A stretch of 64,000 nucleotides of DNA from Flavipsychrobacter sp. (GTDB taxonomy: Bacteria; Bacteroidota; Bacteroidia; Chitinophagales; Chitinophagaceae). The position numbers and the translations under genes are program-made. Location: the NCBI GenBank assembly GCA_017849575.1, contig JAFIGV010000019.1:1-64000 (forward strand). Reading direction: 5' to 3'. Shown one piece after another: positions 51,843 to 61,254 of this stretch (position 1 is its first letter; every line of letters starts with the position of its first letter). The notes under the pieces were generated by a model that saw only the letters and a program-made list of their open reading frames with translations, did no database searches and was not told the DNA's origin.

Positions 51843-52868
51843 ATGGAAAAGTCGCATGTGCGCCCCTCCGATGAATTGAATCCGCAGGAGAGAGAATACG
51901 AAAACAGTATCCGACCGCAAAGCATTGAAGAGTTTTCCGGTCAGCCACAACTGATCGAAAACCTGCGCATTTTTATCAAAGCTGCTAATCTGCGTGGCGA
52001 GCCGCTCGACCATATCTTATTTCATGGACCTCCGGGATTGGGTAAGACCACTTTGTCGAGAATTGTAGCCAACGAGCTCAGTGTATCTATCAAAGAGACC
52101 AGCGGACCGGTAATAGAAAAGCCAGCCGATCTTGCGGGTTTGCTTACTAGCCTGGAGCCGCGCGATGTGTTGTTTATTGACGAGATACACCGGCTGAGCA
52201 CCGTGGTAGAAGAATATCTCTATTCTGCCATGGAGGATTTTAAGATAGACATTATGATAGACAGCGGACCTGCGGCAAGATCTATAGCACTAAACATTAG
52301 TCCGTTTACGCTGGTAGGCGCCACTACAAGGTCGGGCTTACTCACTGCGCCGCTGCTTAGCCGTTTTGGAATAAAATCCCGACTTGACTACTATACTAAA
52401 GAAGTGCTGCAAAGAATAATTGTGCGGGCAGCGGGTTTGCTGAATGTGAAAGTGACATCTGATGCGGCTTTTGAGATAGCCGGGCGGAGCCGCGGCACAC
52501 CACGTATTGCCAATGGATTGTTGCGGCGTATGCGCGATTTTGCACAGGTGTTGGGCAATGGAGTCATAGATATGGCAATAGTAGAACACGGGCTGCGCGC
52601 GCTCCATGTGGATGAAAGCGGGCTCGACGAAATGGACAATAAAATTCTGGCAACGCTGATTGACAAGTTTAAGGGCGGACCGACTGGTATTAGCAATATT
52701 GCTACTGCCGTGGGCGAAGAGGCAGGTACCATTGAAGAAGTCTATGAGCCCTTTCTCATTCAGGAAGGGTATATCATTCGCACACCGCGGGGAAGAGAAG
52801 CCACCGAACGCGCTTACAAGCACCTCAACCGCAGCAAGCCGGCAACGGGTGGTAGTCTGTTTAGTTAA
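51843..52868 (+). CDS. ruvB: Holliday junction branch migration helicase RuvB
   Basis: A 341-residue AAA+ motor protein that drives branch migration with RuvA during recombinational repair. Diagnostic features: SIRPQSIEEFSGQ, Walker A GPPGLGKT (62-69), Walker B LFIDEIHRL, sensor-1/arginine segment GATTRSGLL, and the C-terminal winged helix (YIIRTPRGREATERAYKHL). Length matches the family exactly. ruvA and ruvC are not adjacent. It is convergent with the RhuM-Fic gene, 14 bases apart. Confidence 0.98.
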   Translation: MEKSHVRPSDELNPQEREYENSIRPQSIEEFSGQPQLIENLRIFIKAANLRGEPLDHILFHGPPGLGKTTLSRIVANELSVSIKETSGPVIEKPADLAGLLTSLEPRDVLFIDEIHRLSTVVEEYLYSAMEDFKIDIMIDSGPAARSIALNISPFTLVGATTRSGLLTAPLLSRFGIKSRLDYYTKEVLQRIIVRAAGLLNVKVTSDAAFEIAGRSRGTPRIANGLLRRMRDFAQVLGNGVIDMAIVEHGLRALHVDESGLDEMDNKILATLIDKFKGGPTGISNIATAVGEEAGTIEEVYEPFLIQEGYIIRTPRGREATERAYKHLNRSKPATGGSLFS

Positions 52869-52882
52869 GAGGGTTAGATGCT

Positions 52883-53848
52883 TTAATGATTGGGGTAGTT
52901 TTGTAAGAGAAGCATCACAATCCCTACCATCTTTTCTTTGGCTAACGGATCGGATTCCGCTATTAATAGGGTAAGGGTAGTCAACGTTTCGGGACTGATT
53001 TTTTTGATAAAGTCATGTCCGGATTTTTGTAACAGCCAGATGAAGGCGAAGGCGCCGCTTCTTTTGTTACCATCATTGAAGGGATGGTTTTTTATGATGA
53101 AGTACATTAAATGAGCTGCTTTCTCTTCTATGCTCGGATAGGCATCTTCACCAAAAACACTTTGAAAAACGTTTCCGAAAATTCCATCAAGGTTGCCAGA
53201 GCTTTTTTCCTGTGCAAACAACCGTGTAGCCTCGCCTTTTTTGATAAGTTCGCCTTTAAGTTGTTCCAGAGCTGTTCTAAGTTCAGCAGCGTTTGCTGTA
53301 ATTTCTTTTTGTGTGCCTTTTAAAGGAAATTCATTTTTGTCATAACGATCTAAAGCAAAAAAGGTTTCTGAAAAGGATTGTATAAGTGATAAAATATCTT
53401 TTGCCTCGATGCTGTTGTTATGAATTGAAAACAGTTTTAAATCTTCGAGAGTTTGTAAAAATTGCGTCTTGTTTTCTTCCAGTCTTTTAGCGTTGATCGC
53501 ATATCCTTTAACTAAATATTCCTTTAGTCGCTCCGTAGCCCATTGGCGAAACTGTACACCTCGTTTGGACTTTACTCGATACCCAACGGATATAATAACG
53601 TCAAGATTATAGTATTTAGTTTTGTATTTTTTTCCGTCTGCGGCAGTTGTCAAGGATTCCTTGACAACTGAATCTGAATCCAACTCCTCTTCTTTCAGAC
53701 AATTATTTATATGTAAGCTTATGTTCTGCTTTGTCTGGTTGAACAAATTTGCCAATTGGCTTTGACTTAACCAAACGGTATCTTTCTCAAAATGTACTTC
53801 AACAAAAACCTCGGAATTGGGCGCTCTGAATATTTCGATCCCACTCAT
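52883..53848 (-). CDS. RhuM family protein with C-terminal Fic/Doc domain
   Basis: A 321-residue fusion. Residues 1-150 are RhuM-like (VEVHFEKDTVWLSQSQLANL, NISLHINNCL, YNLDVIISVGYRVKS, FRQWATERLKEYLVKGY), a DNA-binding-type module common on islands and in phages. The C-terminal half carries a Fic/Doc motif HPFNDGNKR from H255. The catalytic loop has GNKR instead of GNGR, as in Doc-type proteins, some of which phosphorylate targets instead of AMPylating them. The gene is visibly AT-rich compared with neighbours, suggesting transfer. ATG at 53848; a GTG at 53866 is possible. Confidence 0.9.
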   Translation of the reverse strand: MSGIEIFRAPNSEVFVEVHFEKDTVWLSQSQLANLFNQTKQNISLHINNCLKEEELDSDSVVKESLTTAADGKKYKTKYYNLDVIISVGYRVKSKRGVQFRQWATERLKEYLVKGYAINAKRLEENKTQFLQTLEDLKLFSIHNNSIEAKDILSLIQSFSETFFALDRYDKNEFPLKGTQKEITANAAELRTALEQLKGELIKKGEATRLFAQEKSSGNLDGIFGNVFQSVFGEDAYPSIEEKAAHLMYFIIKNHPFNDGNKRSGAFAFIWLLQKSGHDFIKKISPETLTTLTLLIAESDPLAKEKMVGIVMLLLQNYPNH

Positions 53849-53916
53849 ATAACGCTGTTTTAGCACTCCCGTTTTGGGGTTGACTGGATTAAATTAGTCC
53901 AAAATACTGCAAATCA

Positions 53917-55056
53917 TTAGCCCCCCTTTGCCAAACTCCCCGCCTGCATCAGTACGTCTATAAACCTGTCCCAACTATATTTCTTCTTCTCTTCCAGAAG
54001 ATTTTGCTGCAAATGAGGAATGGGCTCTTCAAAAAAACGAACAATGCCCTCGGCAATAGCTGCAGGATCAGGGTCGGTCACAAAGCCGGTCTTACCATCC
54101 TGCACCACTTCGTGCAAGCCGCCCACACGGGTCACTAACATGGGCTTTTCAAAATGGTAGGCAACTTGTGTGATACCGCTTTGTGTAGCGCTTCTGTAAG
54201 GCTGCACTACAAGGTCGGCGGCACTGAAATAATTTTTTACTTCATCGTTGGGTATGAAGTCGGTAAACAATATCAGGCGATCTTTCAAGGCTTCGAGGTC
54301 GGCTTCGTAGCTGCTCCGATCATCATAAAATTCTCCGGCGATAATTAGTTTCAGGTTCAAAGCAGCTATACGTTCATCTTTGAGCGCCTGCAGTAAGAGA
54401 TCAAGCCCTTTGTACCGGCGGATGAAGCCAAAGAACAAAAGGTATTTTCCTGCAGGGTCTATGCCCAACGCCGCACAGGCTTGTTCCCTACTGATGCCCG
54501 CACCATAGTTATCGTAAAGCGGATGCGGAGTGAAAGTTGCCGGCTTGCGGGTAAAATGCTGAATGTCTTTGAGTACGTCTTTACTCATCGTCACAAAGGC
54601 ATCTACCGGTTTGATAAAATATTTGGTGAATTGACGGTCGCCGGGGCGATGTTCGTGCGGAATGACATTGTCGGCAATGCAAACAATGCGCGCATGTTTG
54701 CCGCTTTTGATGCGGCGAAGGATTGTGCCCAGGCTCGGACCCATGAAGGGCAGCCAGTAACGGACAATGACGAGATCGGGCTTCGACTTTTTGATTCTAT
54801 TACCGGCAACAATCCAATTAAGCGGATGAATAGAATTGATGATGGATTCGATGTGCAAACCCATGGGGGCAGGCTCGTTGGTAAATTGCGACTTGCCCGG
54901 GAAGAGAAACGAAGGATATTGAAGAGAAAAAGAATAGATAGTAACGCTGTGCCCTTGTTGCTGCAATGCCTCAGCCAGCCTTTCGTTGAAGGTAGAAATA
55001 CCTCCGCCCCTCAGCGGATGCGCCGGACCGATAATGGCTATTTTCAAAGGATTCAC
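53917..55056 (-). CDS. Family 4 glycosyltransferase of the heptose operon
   Basis: A 379-residue GT-B enzyme starting at a GTG. The N-terminal PAHPLRGGGISTFNERLAEA is the typical acceptor-side GG loop; the C-terminal half has YLLFFGFIRRYKGLDLLLQA and VVQPYRSATQSGITQVAYHF, the donor-side motif of a distinct GT4 group. It follows hddC by 17 bases on the same strand and should use the activated heptose that operon makes, though the acceptor is unknown. Probably peripheral to the inner membrane. Confidence 0.9.
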   Translation of the reverse strand: MNPLKIAIIGPAHPLRGGGISTFNERLAEALQQQGHSVTIYSFSLQYPSFLFPGKSQFTNEPAPMGLHIESIINSIHPLNWIVAGNRIKKSKPDLVIVRYWLPFMGPSLGTILRRIKSGKHARIVCIADNVIPHEHRPGDRQFTKYFIKPVDAFVTMSKDVLKDIQHFTRKPATFTPHPLYDNYGAGISREQACAALGIDPAGKYLLFFGFIRRYKGLDLLLQALKDERIAALNLKLIIAGEFYDDRSSYEADLEALKDRLILFTDFIPNDEVKNYFSAADLVVQPYRSATQSGITQVAYHFEKPMLVTRVGGLHEVVQDGKTGFVTDPDPAAIAEGIVRFFEEPIPHLQQNLLEEKKKYSWDRFIDVLMQAGSLAKGG

Positions 55057-55073
55057 GCCTGCAATATCGTTTA

Positions 55074-55775
55074 TCAGAAGGGAAAAATTACTTTGAAATC
55101 CTTTTGCGCTTTTTCATAGTCTTCGGGAATGCCAATGTCTATGAAATAGCCTTGTTGCAGGCTGCCGAAAAATTTCTTTTCTCCCACAAACTTTTCGAGG
55201 TAGTCTTTTTCAAAGGAGAATTTTGAGGGTAGTTGCCGTTTCAAAAAGCTTTCGCGATGCACAAGATACACACCCCCATTAATACAGCCCTTAGCAGTCG
55301 ATGCCTTCTCACGAAATGCCGTAATGCATTGCTCTTGGTCTGTTTCCACCACTCCATAGCGATCGAAGTCAAAGAGCTTTTTCAATGACAAGGTACACGC
55401 ACTCTGATGGGAAGAATGTAATGCCCAAAGCGAGTCGAAGTCCACATCGAAATAAGTATCGCCATTAAGTACAAATACATCCGGAACGGTGGCTTTGTTC
55501 ATTGCCAGCAAGATGCCGCCGCCCGTGCCCAATGCTTCTGTTTCTACAACGTAGTCGAGCCTGACTTGGGTGTCCAGTGTTTGTATCCAATCGGTCAGTA
55601 TCTCATGCTTATATCCCAGCGAAAGAATGACCCTGCTGCATCCTTTTTTCTCCAGATCGCGGATCAGATATTCAATAAAGGGTCGCCCGTTCACCTTTGC
55701 CATACACTTGGGATAGGCTCCTATCGTTTCGCGAAGCCTTGTGCCCAAACCGCCTGCCAGTATAATACATTCCAT
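55074..55775 (-). CDS. hddC: D-glycero-D-manno-heptose-1-phosphate guanylyltransferase-like (HddC)
   Basis: A 233-residue nucleotidyltransferase. The N-terminal LAGGLGTRLRETIGAYPKCM contains the Gly-rich NTP loop and a PKxM Lys; the metal site is FVLNGDTYFDVD. Length (single domain without a hexapeptide helix) and the neighbouring kinase HddA fit the GDP-D-glycero-alpha-D-manno-heptose pathway, in which HddC attaches GMP to heptose-1-phosphate. It starts three bases after the hddA stop. Other sugar-1-phosphate guanylyltransferases share this size, so the sugar is inferred from context. Confidence 0.85.
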   Translation of the reverse strand: MECIILAGGLGTRLRETIGAYPKCMAKVNGRPFIEYLIRDLEKKGCSRVILSLGYKHEILTDWIQTLDTQVRLDYVVETEALGTGGGILLAMNKATVPDVFVLNGDTYFDVDFDSLWALHSSHQSACTLSLKKLFDFDRYGVVETDQEQCITAFREKASTAKGCINGGVYLVHRESFLKRQLPSKFSFEKDYLEKFVGEKKFFGSLQQGYFIDIGIPEDYEKAQKDFKVIFPF

Positions 55776-55778
55776 GGG

Positions 55779-56801
55779 TCAGATCGTCCAGGTAAAGAGA
55801 CCGCGCTCCGTGAATTGATAAGGACGAACGCTGCCGCCAAATTGCTGCAATGCCTGGCGCACATGGTAACTGCTGTTGCCCGGGCAATAGAACATCATAA
55901 AGCCTCCGCCACCAGCGCCGGTTATTTTGCCACCCGTAGCACCGGCTTTCAGCGCGGCTTCATAAATATCATCCATAGAGGAGTTGCTGATACCTTGCGC
56001 CATCTGTTTCTTATAGCGAAAGCCATAGTCCAGTATCGGACCAATCTCATCGAGCGTTCCCTTCAGCAAGGCTTCCTTCATCATTCGCGCCTGCTCTTTA
56101 AGCTGGTGCATGGCTTCTATGGAAGTCTGTTTATTTTCCGTTACATTCTTTTGTTGCGCTTCTATAATGGTCGAAGAAAGCCGGCTGGTAGCGGTGAAAT
56201 ACAGCACCAGATTGTTTTCGAGCTCATTGAGATATTTGGGTTTGATGCGCAGCGGATTGACGATCACCTTATCGTCGGCATAAAACTCCATGAAGTTAAC
56301 ACCGCCAAAAGTGGCGGCATACTGATCCTGCTTTCCGCCCGCCATCTGCATTTCCAGCCGTTCAATTTCATAAGCCGTATGGGCAACATCATATTCACCA
56401 AGCGGCAAATTGAGCCATTCAGCAAATGCCCCGAGTATGGCTACCATCAGGGTGGAAGAACTTCCGAGCCCCGACCCTGCAGGTGCATCTACAAAGGTTG
56501 TGATCTTAAAGCCCGAGTCGGGGATACCATATTCGCCTGCAATGCGGTTGTACACTCCTTTGGCAAGATCGAGCCTGCCATCGAGCGGCAGGGATTGCTG
56601 CAAGGGATAAGTTGCAATTTCATCGCGGTCCACAGCTTCTATGATCACTTCAGGAATGTGCAACAACTCGATGCTGGCGTATGCATAAAGTGAGATCGTA
56701 GCGTTGAGGATTGCACCACCATAGATATCGCAGTAGGGGCTTACATCGGTGCCGCCGCCTGCAAGTCCTATTCTTAACGGTGCCTTACTTCTGTAAATCA
56801 T
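55779..56801 (-). CDS. hddA: D-glycero-alpha-D-manno-heptose-7-phosphate kinase-like GHMP kinase (HddA)
   Basis: A 340-residue GHMP kinase. The N-terminal APLRIGLAGGGTDVSPY (7-23) and the ATP-binding loop PAGSGLGSSSTLMVAI (about 111-126) are characteristic of the HddA branch, and KITGAGGGGFMMFYCPG forms motif 3. It would phosphorylate heptose-7-phosphate at the anomeric position, just before GmhB and HddC in the pathway. The related fucokinase/galactokinase branches differ in the first motif. gmhA and gmhB are not in this window. It is the first of three same-strand genes. Confidence 0.88.
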   Translation of the reverse strand: MIYRSKAPLRIGLAGGGTDVSPYCDIYGGAILNATISLYAYASIELLHIPEVIIEAVDRDEIATYPLQQSLPLDGRLDLAKGVYNRIAGEYGIPDSGFKITTFVDAPAGSGLGSSSTLMVAILGAFAEWLNLPLGEYDVAHTAYEIERLEMQMAGGKQDQYAATFGGVNFMEFYADDKVIVNPLRIKPKYLNELENNLVLYFTATSRLSSTIIEAQQKNVTENKQTSIEAMHQLKEQARMMKEALLKGTLDEIGPILDYGFRYKKQMAQGISNSSMDDIYEAALKAGATGGKITGAGGGGFMMFYCPGNSSYHVRQALQQFGGSVRPYQFTERGLFTWTI

Positions 56802-56846
56802 GTTCTGGAAAAATAATTGCCCGGCAAAAGTCGGTGAAAATGAGCC

Positions 56847-57242
56847 TTAGCGCGGCTTTCCCTTTTGCCGGATGATTAATGCAAAAACGGCAACACCCAG
56901 AAAGCCACCGATCGCATCAGCCACAATATCCATATTGTCCTGACTGCGACCCAAAAAACTGAGTGCTCCCTGCAGCACTTCTACCAGCCAGCCAACCAGT
57001 ACTGCGCTGATGAAAACGACAATCCAGCTTTTGGTCGAAGGTTGCTTTACCGAAAGTAGCCACAGAAATGCATAAGTGCCAAAAAGAATGAAATGCACCC
57101 ATTTATCAGCCAGGGGCACATCTACTTCCGGTATTTCGCGGGCAGGCAAAAAGCATACAATAAAAATGAGCAAGGTCCACAGGATTGCCAATAGCCTTGC
57201 TCGTTTTTTATATTTCATGCTGCCTGAATTTTTCAGGAGCAT
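56847..57242 (-). CDS. VanZ family membrane protein
   Basis: A 131-residue protein with four membrane helices. The pattern matches VanZ-like proteins: LLAILWTLLIFIVCFLPA, ADKWVHFILFGTYAF with the conserved His, EVLQGALSFLGRSQDNMDIV, and DAIGGFLGVAVF. Function unknown; VanZ itself gives low-level teicoplanin resistance. It begins three bases after the gcvH stop, so the two are translationally close. A Met at codon 9 (57218) is a possible alternative start. Confidence 0.85.
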   Translation of the reverse strand: MLLKNSGSMKYKKRARLLAILWTLLIFIVCFLPAREIPEVDVPLADKWVHFILFGTYAFLWLLSVKQPSTKSWIVVFISAVLVGWLVEVLQGALSFLGRSQDNMDIVADAIGGFLGVAVFALIIRQKGKPR

Positions 57243-57245
57243 TTT

Positions 57246-57623
57246 TTACCCTACGCTTTTCTCGTAAGCAGCAGCGTTCATCAGCGCATCGGCATCAGAA
57301 GGATTATCAAGCTCCATTTTGATCATCCATCCTTTGCCATAAGGATCTTGATTTACGTATTCAGGATTGCCTTCCAGCTCGCTGTTTACCTCGGTAATTT
57401 TTCCGCTCACCGGCAGGTAGAGGTCCGACACTGTTTTTACCGCTTCTACTGTTCCGAAGATTTCGTTTGCTTTCAGCGATTTGCCCACCGTGTTTACATC
57501 TACAAACACGATGTCGCCGAGCTCGCGCTGTGCAAAATCAGTGATGCCTACTGTGGCTGTATTGCCTTCCACCATAATCCATTCGTGGTCGCTTGTGTAC
57601 CTGAGATTTTCCGGGTATTGCAT
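57246..57623 (-). CDS. gcvH: Glycine cleavage system H protein
   Basis: A 125-residue lipoyl-carrier protein. The beta-hairpin around the lipoylated Lys63 is clear: [19 protein letters not shown]. Start [15 protein letters not shown] and the C-terminal KGWMIKMEL also match. It shuttles the aminomethyl group between the P, T and L proteins of glycine cleavage. The partner genes are not in the window. It lies immediately upstream of the VanZ gene on the same strand. Confidence 0.97.
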   Translation of the reverse strand: MQYPENLRYTSDHEWIMVEGNTATVGITDFAQRELGDIVFVDVNTVGKSLKANEIFGTVEAVKTVSDLYLPVSGKITEVNSELEGNPEYVNQDPYGKGWMIKMELDNPSDADALMNAAAYEKSVG

Positions 57624-57684
57624 ATGCTTTATTTGCCGTAAAAATAGAGGAAAAATGGCGAATAAGAAATACGGTTTCCAGCGG

Positions 57685-58431
57685 CTAAAGTATGCTCCAC
57701 CAAATACTTCGCTGCGCCCAGTTGCCCCATTTGCTGATGCTTGCCATCAAAGTATCGTACATCTCTTTCTGATTTACTTTTTTGCCTTTTTCGGGGGCTT
57801 TCATCTCCTCTGTTTTGGGCTGTGCGATGTCCACTTTTGTTGCAATCCATGTGCTGTACAGGCGGGGAATGGCTAACTCAAGTATCATGCCGGGCAGGCC
57901 GGAAAACATTTCCGGTCCGCCACTCACCATGATGTCTTCGCTGTAAAACGCAACTACATATACCGTATCACAAATCTTTCCCACCGCTTTTCTGCACTTG
58001 TAGTTGGCAATGGTGCGCACTTCATCCATGATCTTCCATTCCATCTTTCGCATGGTATCTTCCACCAGAAATTTCTGTTCAAATACCTGTTTGGAGGCGG
58101 TTACTTTACTGGTTTTAAAATTGGTAAACACCGTATTGTCTGACGCGGGCGAGCTGCCAAACATCATTTTGGGTTGGTTCTCTACTTCGCGACCGGGCTT
58201 GTACAAAGCATTGTTGAGTGTAAACGAATAGTCGAAATAGCTGACAACAAATTTGGGTATCTGCGCCTTCATCCGGGCAAACCATTCGCCGCCGTCTTCC
58301 GAAGCCATGTCATCGAGTTGACGATGAATGTTCACTTTGCGTTCAAACTCTATGGTGCCCTGCGCGGTGTATTGTGCCACACTGTTGAGCGTGCCGATCA
58401 GCAAGGCTGCTGCGAAACATATCTTCTTCAT
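57685..58431 (-). CDS. GLPGLI family exported protein
   Basis: A 248-residue exported protein with a signal ([19 protein letters not shown]). The family-naming motif is [11 protein letters not shown] near residue 180, where a GLPGLI variant is seen. GLPGLI proteins are Bacteroidota-specific, often next to TonB-dependent receptors, and of unknown role. It follows the receptor-like gene with a three-base gap, so the two form a translationally linked pair. Expected in the periplasm. Confidence 0.92.
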   Translation of the reverse strand: MKKICFAAALLIGTLNSVAQYTAQGTIEFERKVNIHRQLDDMASEDGGEWFARMKAQIPKFVVSYFDYSFTLNNALYKPGREVENQPKMMFGSSPASDNTVFTNFKTSKVTASKQVFEQKFLVEDTMRKMEWKIMDEVRTIANYKCRKAVGKICDTVYVVAFYSEDIMVSGGPEMFSGLPGMILELAIPRLYSTWIATKVDIAQPKTEEMKAPEKGKKVNQKEMYDTLMASISKWGNWAQRSIWWSIL

Positions 58432-58434
58432 AGG

Positions 58435-61254
58435 TTAGTTGTTAATGATTATTTGGGTAGAAGTTTCGGGCGGTGCCGTGGGCGAATGTGTAAAGTTCCA
58501 GATCAGGCTTAGCATGCCATAGCGGCGGATGGTATTGTAGTTCTGCTGCGTAACCATATTGCCGGTGGCAAAGCGCTGGAAGCCCAGGTTTTGATTGAGG
58601 ATGTCGTTCACGTAGGCGCGAAGTTCCAGTTCGTTGTTCTTTAAGAATTTCCGGCTCACATAGGCATTCCACAAAAACACATTGTTGTTATTGTCAAACT
58701 GCGCTACTTTTTCTCTGATATTCCAGTTAATGGTCGTGCCGATCTCGAATTTGTAGGGCAGCGTTACGTTTCCATCCAGATTATTTTCAAAAGACCAATA
58801 GCTCGTCACATTCTGGTTTAAGGCAGAAAGGTTTTGGTTGTAAGTGACGCCAGGTCGCCACGAAATATTGCAGACCTTTTCTTTGTCGTAGTCGAAGTTG
58901 AGGTCGAGTGTATAAGAGTTATTGTTGTTGGTATTTTCCTGTCCGTTAACGAAGTTTTTGATCTGCGAGAGATTGATATTTCCGCCAAAGCCTGCGCGAA
59001 GATTTAGCTTCTTAATATCTTTTCCATAACCAAACCACAACCAGCCCGTGTAGTTGCCATTGGTATTGATGTACTGCGATATGATTTGTCCGTTGCTGTT
59101 GATGTATTGTGCACGTGTGATGGCGTCGTTGGTAATAAAGCCGCCACCGCCGAGATAAGTATAAGTGCCTGTAAGAATTTTATAATTATTGTACCGGATG
59201 TTGAAACTGTGTTTGAATTCCTGCTTCAGATTTTCGTTGCCGATTACAAGCCGCGTAGGATCGCTGTTTTGCACCAGTGGCTGTATCTGCTCCATCTTTG
59301 GCTGATTGGTATAGCCATTGTAACGAATCGAAAAGCTTGACTGCTTTCCCGGAACCCGGTAGGTAAAAGATGCCTGCGGGAAGAAGTTGTTGTAGCTGCG
59401 CGTGAAGGAATAATTTTTCTTCAGTGCAAGGTTGTCGCGCTGAGTGAAGTAGGTGTTAGACACAGAGCCGCCGACGGAGAAGTTGAACTTTTTATACACA
59501 AAGCGCAGGTTGGTACCGCCAGTATTTACTAAAAAATTATAATCGTATTTGCTGCTGGTGGAATCGTTGAGCAGGTTGTAAACGCCCTCGGTAGTGTTCT
59601 TGTCAAAGGAAAGTTTTTCAGAATTATTGTTATTCACCGAGCTACGGTAATTCAGTTCTAAAAACAGCGTTTTCGAAAGCGGTTCTGTGTAAGAAATTTT
59701 CCCCGACAAGTAGAGGCTGTTGCTCTTGCTGGTCTTCAACTGGTCAATAATCTGAGTGCTATCCGGCTGATAAAAATGCGTTTGCGAATATAAGTTGCCC
59801 GTTCCATCCTGTTCCTTATAGTTTTCATCCAGCGTTATGGCAAGGCTTCTGCCACTCTTTTTGAATTTTTTCTGATAAGCAAGCGTGGCATTAAATGATT
59901 TTGAGTTTGCATCATTCGCAGTATTTACGGCATTGTCATTCAATGTGTCGCTCACGATAAAATTGCTGGTATGCGCTACCGAACCCGAACGTGTCTTGGC
60001 GTAGTTTCCATTGGCGGTGATCTTCAACTGCGAGGTAGAATCTATTTTCCATTCGTAGAGAAAATCGCCGCGGTGTCGCTCACCAAAGCTGTAGTTGTTT
60101 TGCCGCTGATCCTGATAAAGTTTTGCGTCCGACAAGGCAGTTTCCGTAATCGTATTGGATACTGTTTCTACATTCTGCTTGGAGTAACGATAGTTGCCGC
60201 TGAAGTGTAGCTTGTCTTGCAGCCATTTGTTGGAATAGTGAAAGCCACCCGTCCATACCGAAGGCAAACCCTGACCGTTGTATTTGCCGTTCCAGCTCTG
60301 AAATCCATCATTGTCGTCATCGCTGGAACTGTAGATCGTATAACCATCTTCGGAAAATTCTGCGTTGTTGCCACCGCCAAATTTGTCGCGATCTTCCCAG
60401 CCTAAACCTACCTTGCCGGTATTGGCAGCAATACCAAAGACAGACAATTTTCTTTTGGCTTTGAAGGCATTGAGCATACCCTGATTTTCGAAGAAGCCAT
60501 CGGTGCCACCGCCGGCATTGATCTTGCCAAAGTAGCCCTTCTTCATATTGTCTTTGAGCTGCAGGTTGATGGTTTTTTCGCGGGTGCCATCGTCAATACC
60601 CGTAAACTGCGACTGATCACTTTTCTTATCGAATACCTGCACTTTGTCCACTGTTTTTGCCTGCAGGCTTTTGGTAACTACAGCGGGATCGTCGGTGAAA
60701 AACTCTTCTCCATCCACCAGTATTTTTTGCACTTTTTCTCCTTGCGCCGTTACTTCCCCGTTTTTGTTCACCTGTATGCCCGGCAGTTTTTTCAGCAGTT
60801 CTTCTACAGTGGCACCTTCACGCACCGCAAAGCTATCGGCAACATACTCTGTGGTATCGCCCTTGATCTTTATGGCGCCAATCTGCTGCTTCAATACAAA
60901 CTCGGTGAGCAGATGTGTTTTTGAGATCATGGGGATCATACCCATATCCTGTGCAGGCTTAGACCCCGTTACAGATACTACATCCACATAATCGGCAAAG
61001 CCCGGAAAGGTGACCATCAGCAGGTAGCTGCCTTCCTTTGAGGGCTTCAAGATAAATTGACCATCTGCGGAAGATCGTGTAAAGGTTTCGAGTATGGAAT
61101 CGGCTGCGCGGAGTAGCGAAACTGATGCGTATTGCAGACGATTGTCGTTGAGTGTGTCGCTTACATAACCTTTTATCTGATAAGGCTGGGCATAGGTGTA
61201 TTGCAGCGAACACAACAACAGCAGCAATACGACGAAGTGCTGGCAAAGCTTCAT
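58435..61254 (-). CDS. TonB-dependent receptor-like outer-membrane beta-barrel protein
   Basis: A 939-residue outer-membrane protein. A signal (KLCQHFVVLLLLLCSLQYTYA) precedes a carboxypeptidase-regulatory-like domain (about 25-105: YQIKGYVSDTLNDNRLQYAS), a plug-like domain (EGATVEELLKKLPGIQV, VLVDGEEFFTDDP), and a long beta-barrel (about 230-939). It matches the Bacteroidota TonB-receptor/outer-membrane-barrel class; the ligand is unknown. The start ATG at 61254 begins the signal; an ATG at 61311 adds 19 residues. A GLPGLI gene follows directly. Confidence 0.9.
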   Translation of the reverse strand: MKLCQHFVVLLLLLCSLQYTYAQPYQIKGYVSDTLNDNRLQYASVSLLRAADSILETFTRSSADGQFILKPSKEGSYLLMVTFPGFADYVDVVSVTGSKPAQDMGMIPMISKTHLLTEFVLKQQIGAIKIKGDTTEYVADSFAVREGATVEELLKKLPGIQVNKNGEVTAQGEKVQKILVDGEEFFTDDPAVVTKSLQAKTVDKVQVFDKKSDQSQFTGIDDGTREKTINLQLKDNMKKGYFGKINAGGGTDGFFENQGMLNAFKAKRKLSVFGIAANTGKVGLGWEDRDKFGGGNNAEFSEDGYTIYSSSDDDNDGFQSWNGKYNGQGLPSVWTGGFHYSNKWLQDKLHFSGNYRYSKQNVETVSNTITETALSDAKLYQDQRQNNYSFGERHRGDFLYEWKIDSTSQLKITANGNYAKTRSGSVAHTSNFIVSDTLNDNAVNTANDANSKSFNATLAYQKKFKKSGRSLAITLDENYKEQDGTGNLYSQTHFYQPDSTQIIDQLKTSKSNSLYLSGKISYTEPLSKTLFLELNYRSSVNNNNSEKLSFDKNTTEGVYNLLNDSTSSKYDYNFLVNTGGTNLRFVYKKFNFSVGGSVSNTYFTQRDNLALKKNYSFTRSYNNFFPQASFTYRVPGKQSSFSIRYNGYTNQPKMEQIQPLVQNSDPTRLVIGNENLKQEFKHSFNIRYNNYKILTGTYTYLGGGGFITNDAITRAQYINSNGQIISQYINTNGNYTGWLWFGYGKDIKKLNLRAGFGGNINLSQIKNFVNGQENTNNNNSYTLDLNFDYDKEKVCNISWRPGVTYNQNLSALNQNVTSYWSFENNLDGNVTLPYKFEIGTTINWNIREKVAQFDNNNNVFLWNAYVSRKFLKNNELELRAYVNDILNQNLGFQRFATGNMVTQQNYNTIRRYGMLSLIWNFTHSPTAPPETSTQIIINN

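Noticed and set aside
55566-56693. Plus-strand frame of 375 codons over hddA and hddC
   Set aside because: It is fully antisense to two well-supported genes with clear catalytic motifs, and its own translation has no domain or signal.
57246-58431. gcvH and the GLPGLI gene as one operon
   Set aside because: The gap of about 60 bases and unrelated functions argue against it; the GLPGLI gene clearly pairs with the receptor upstream.
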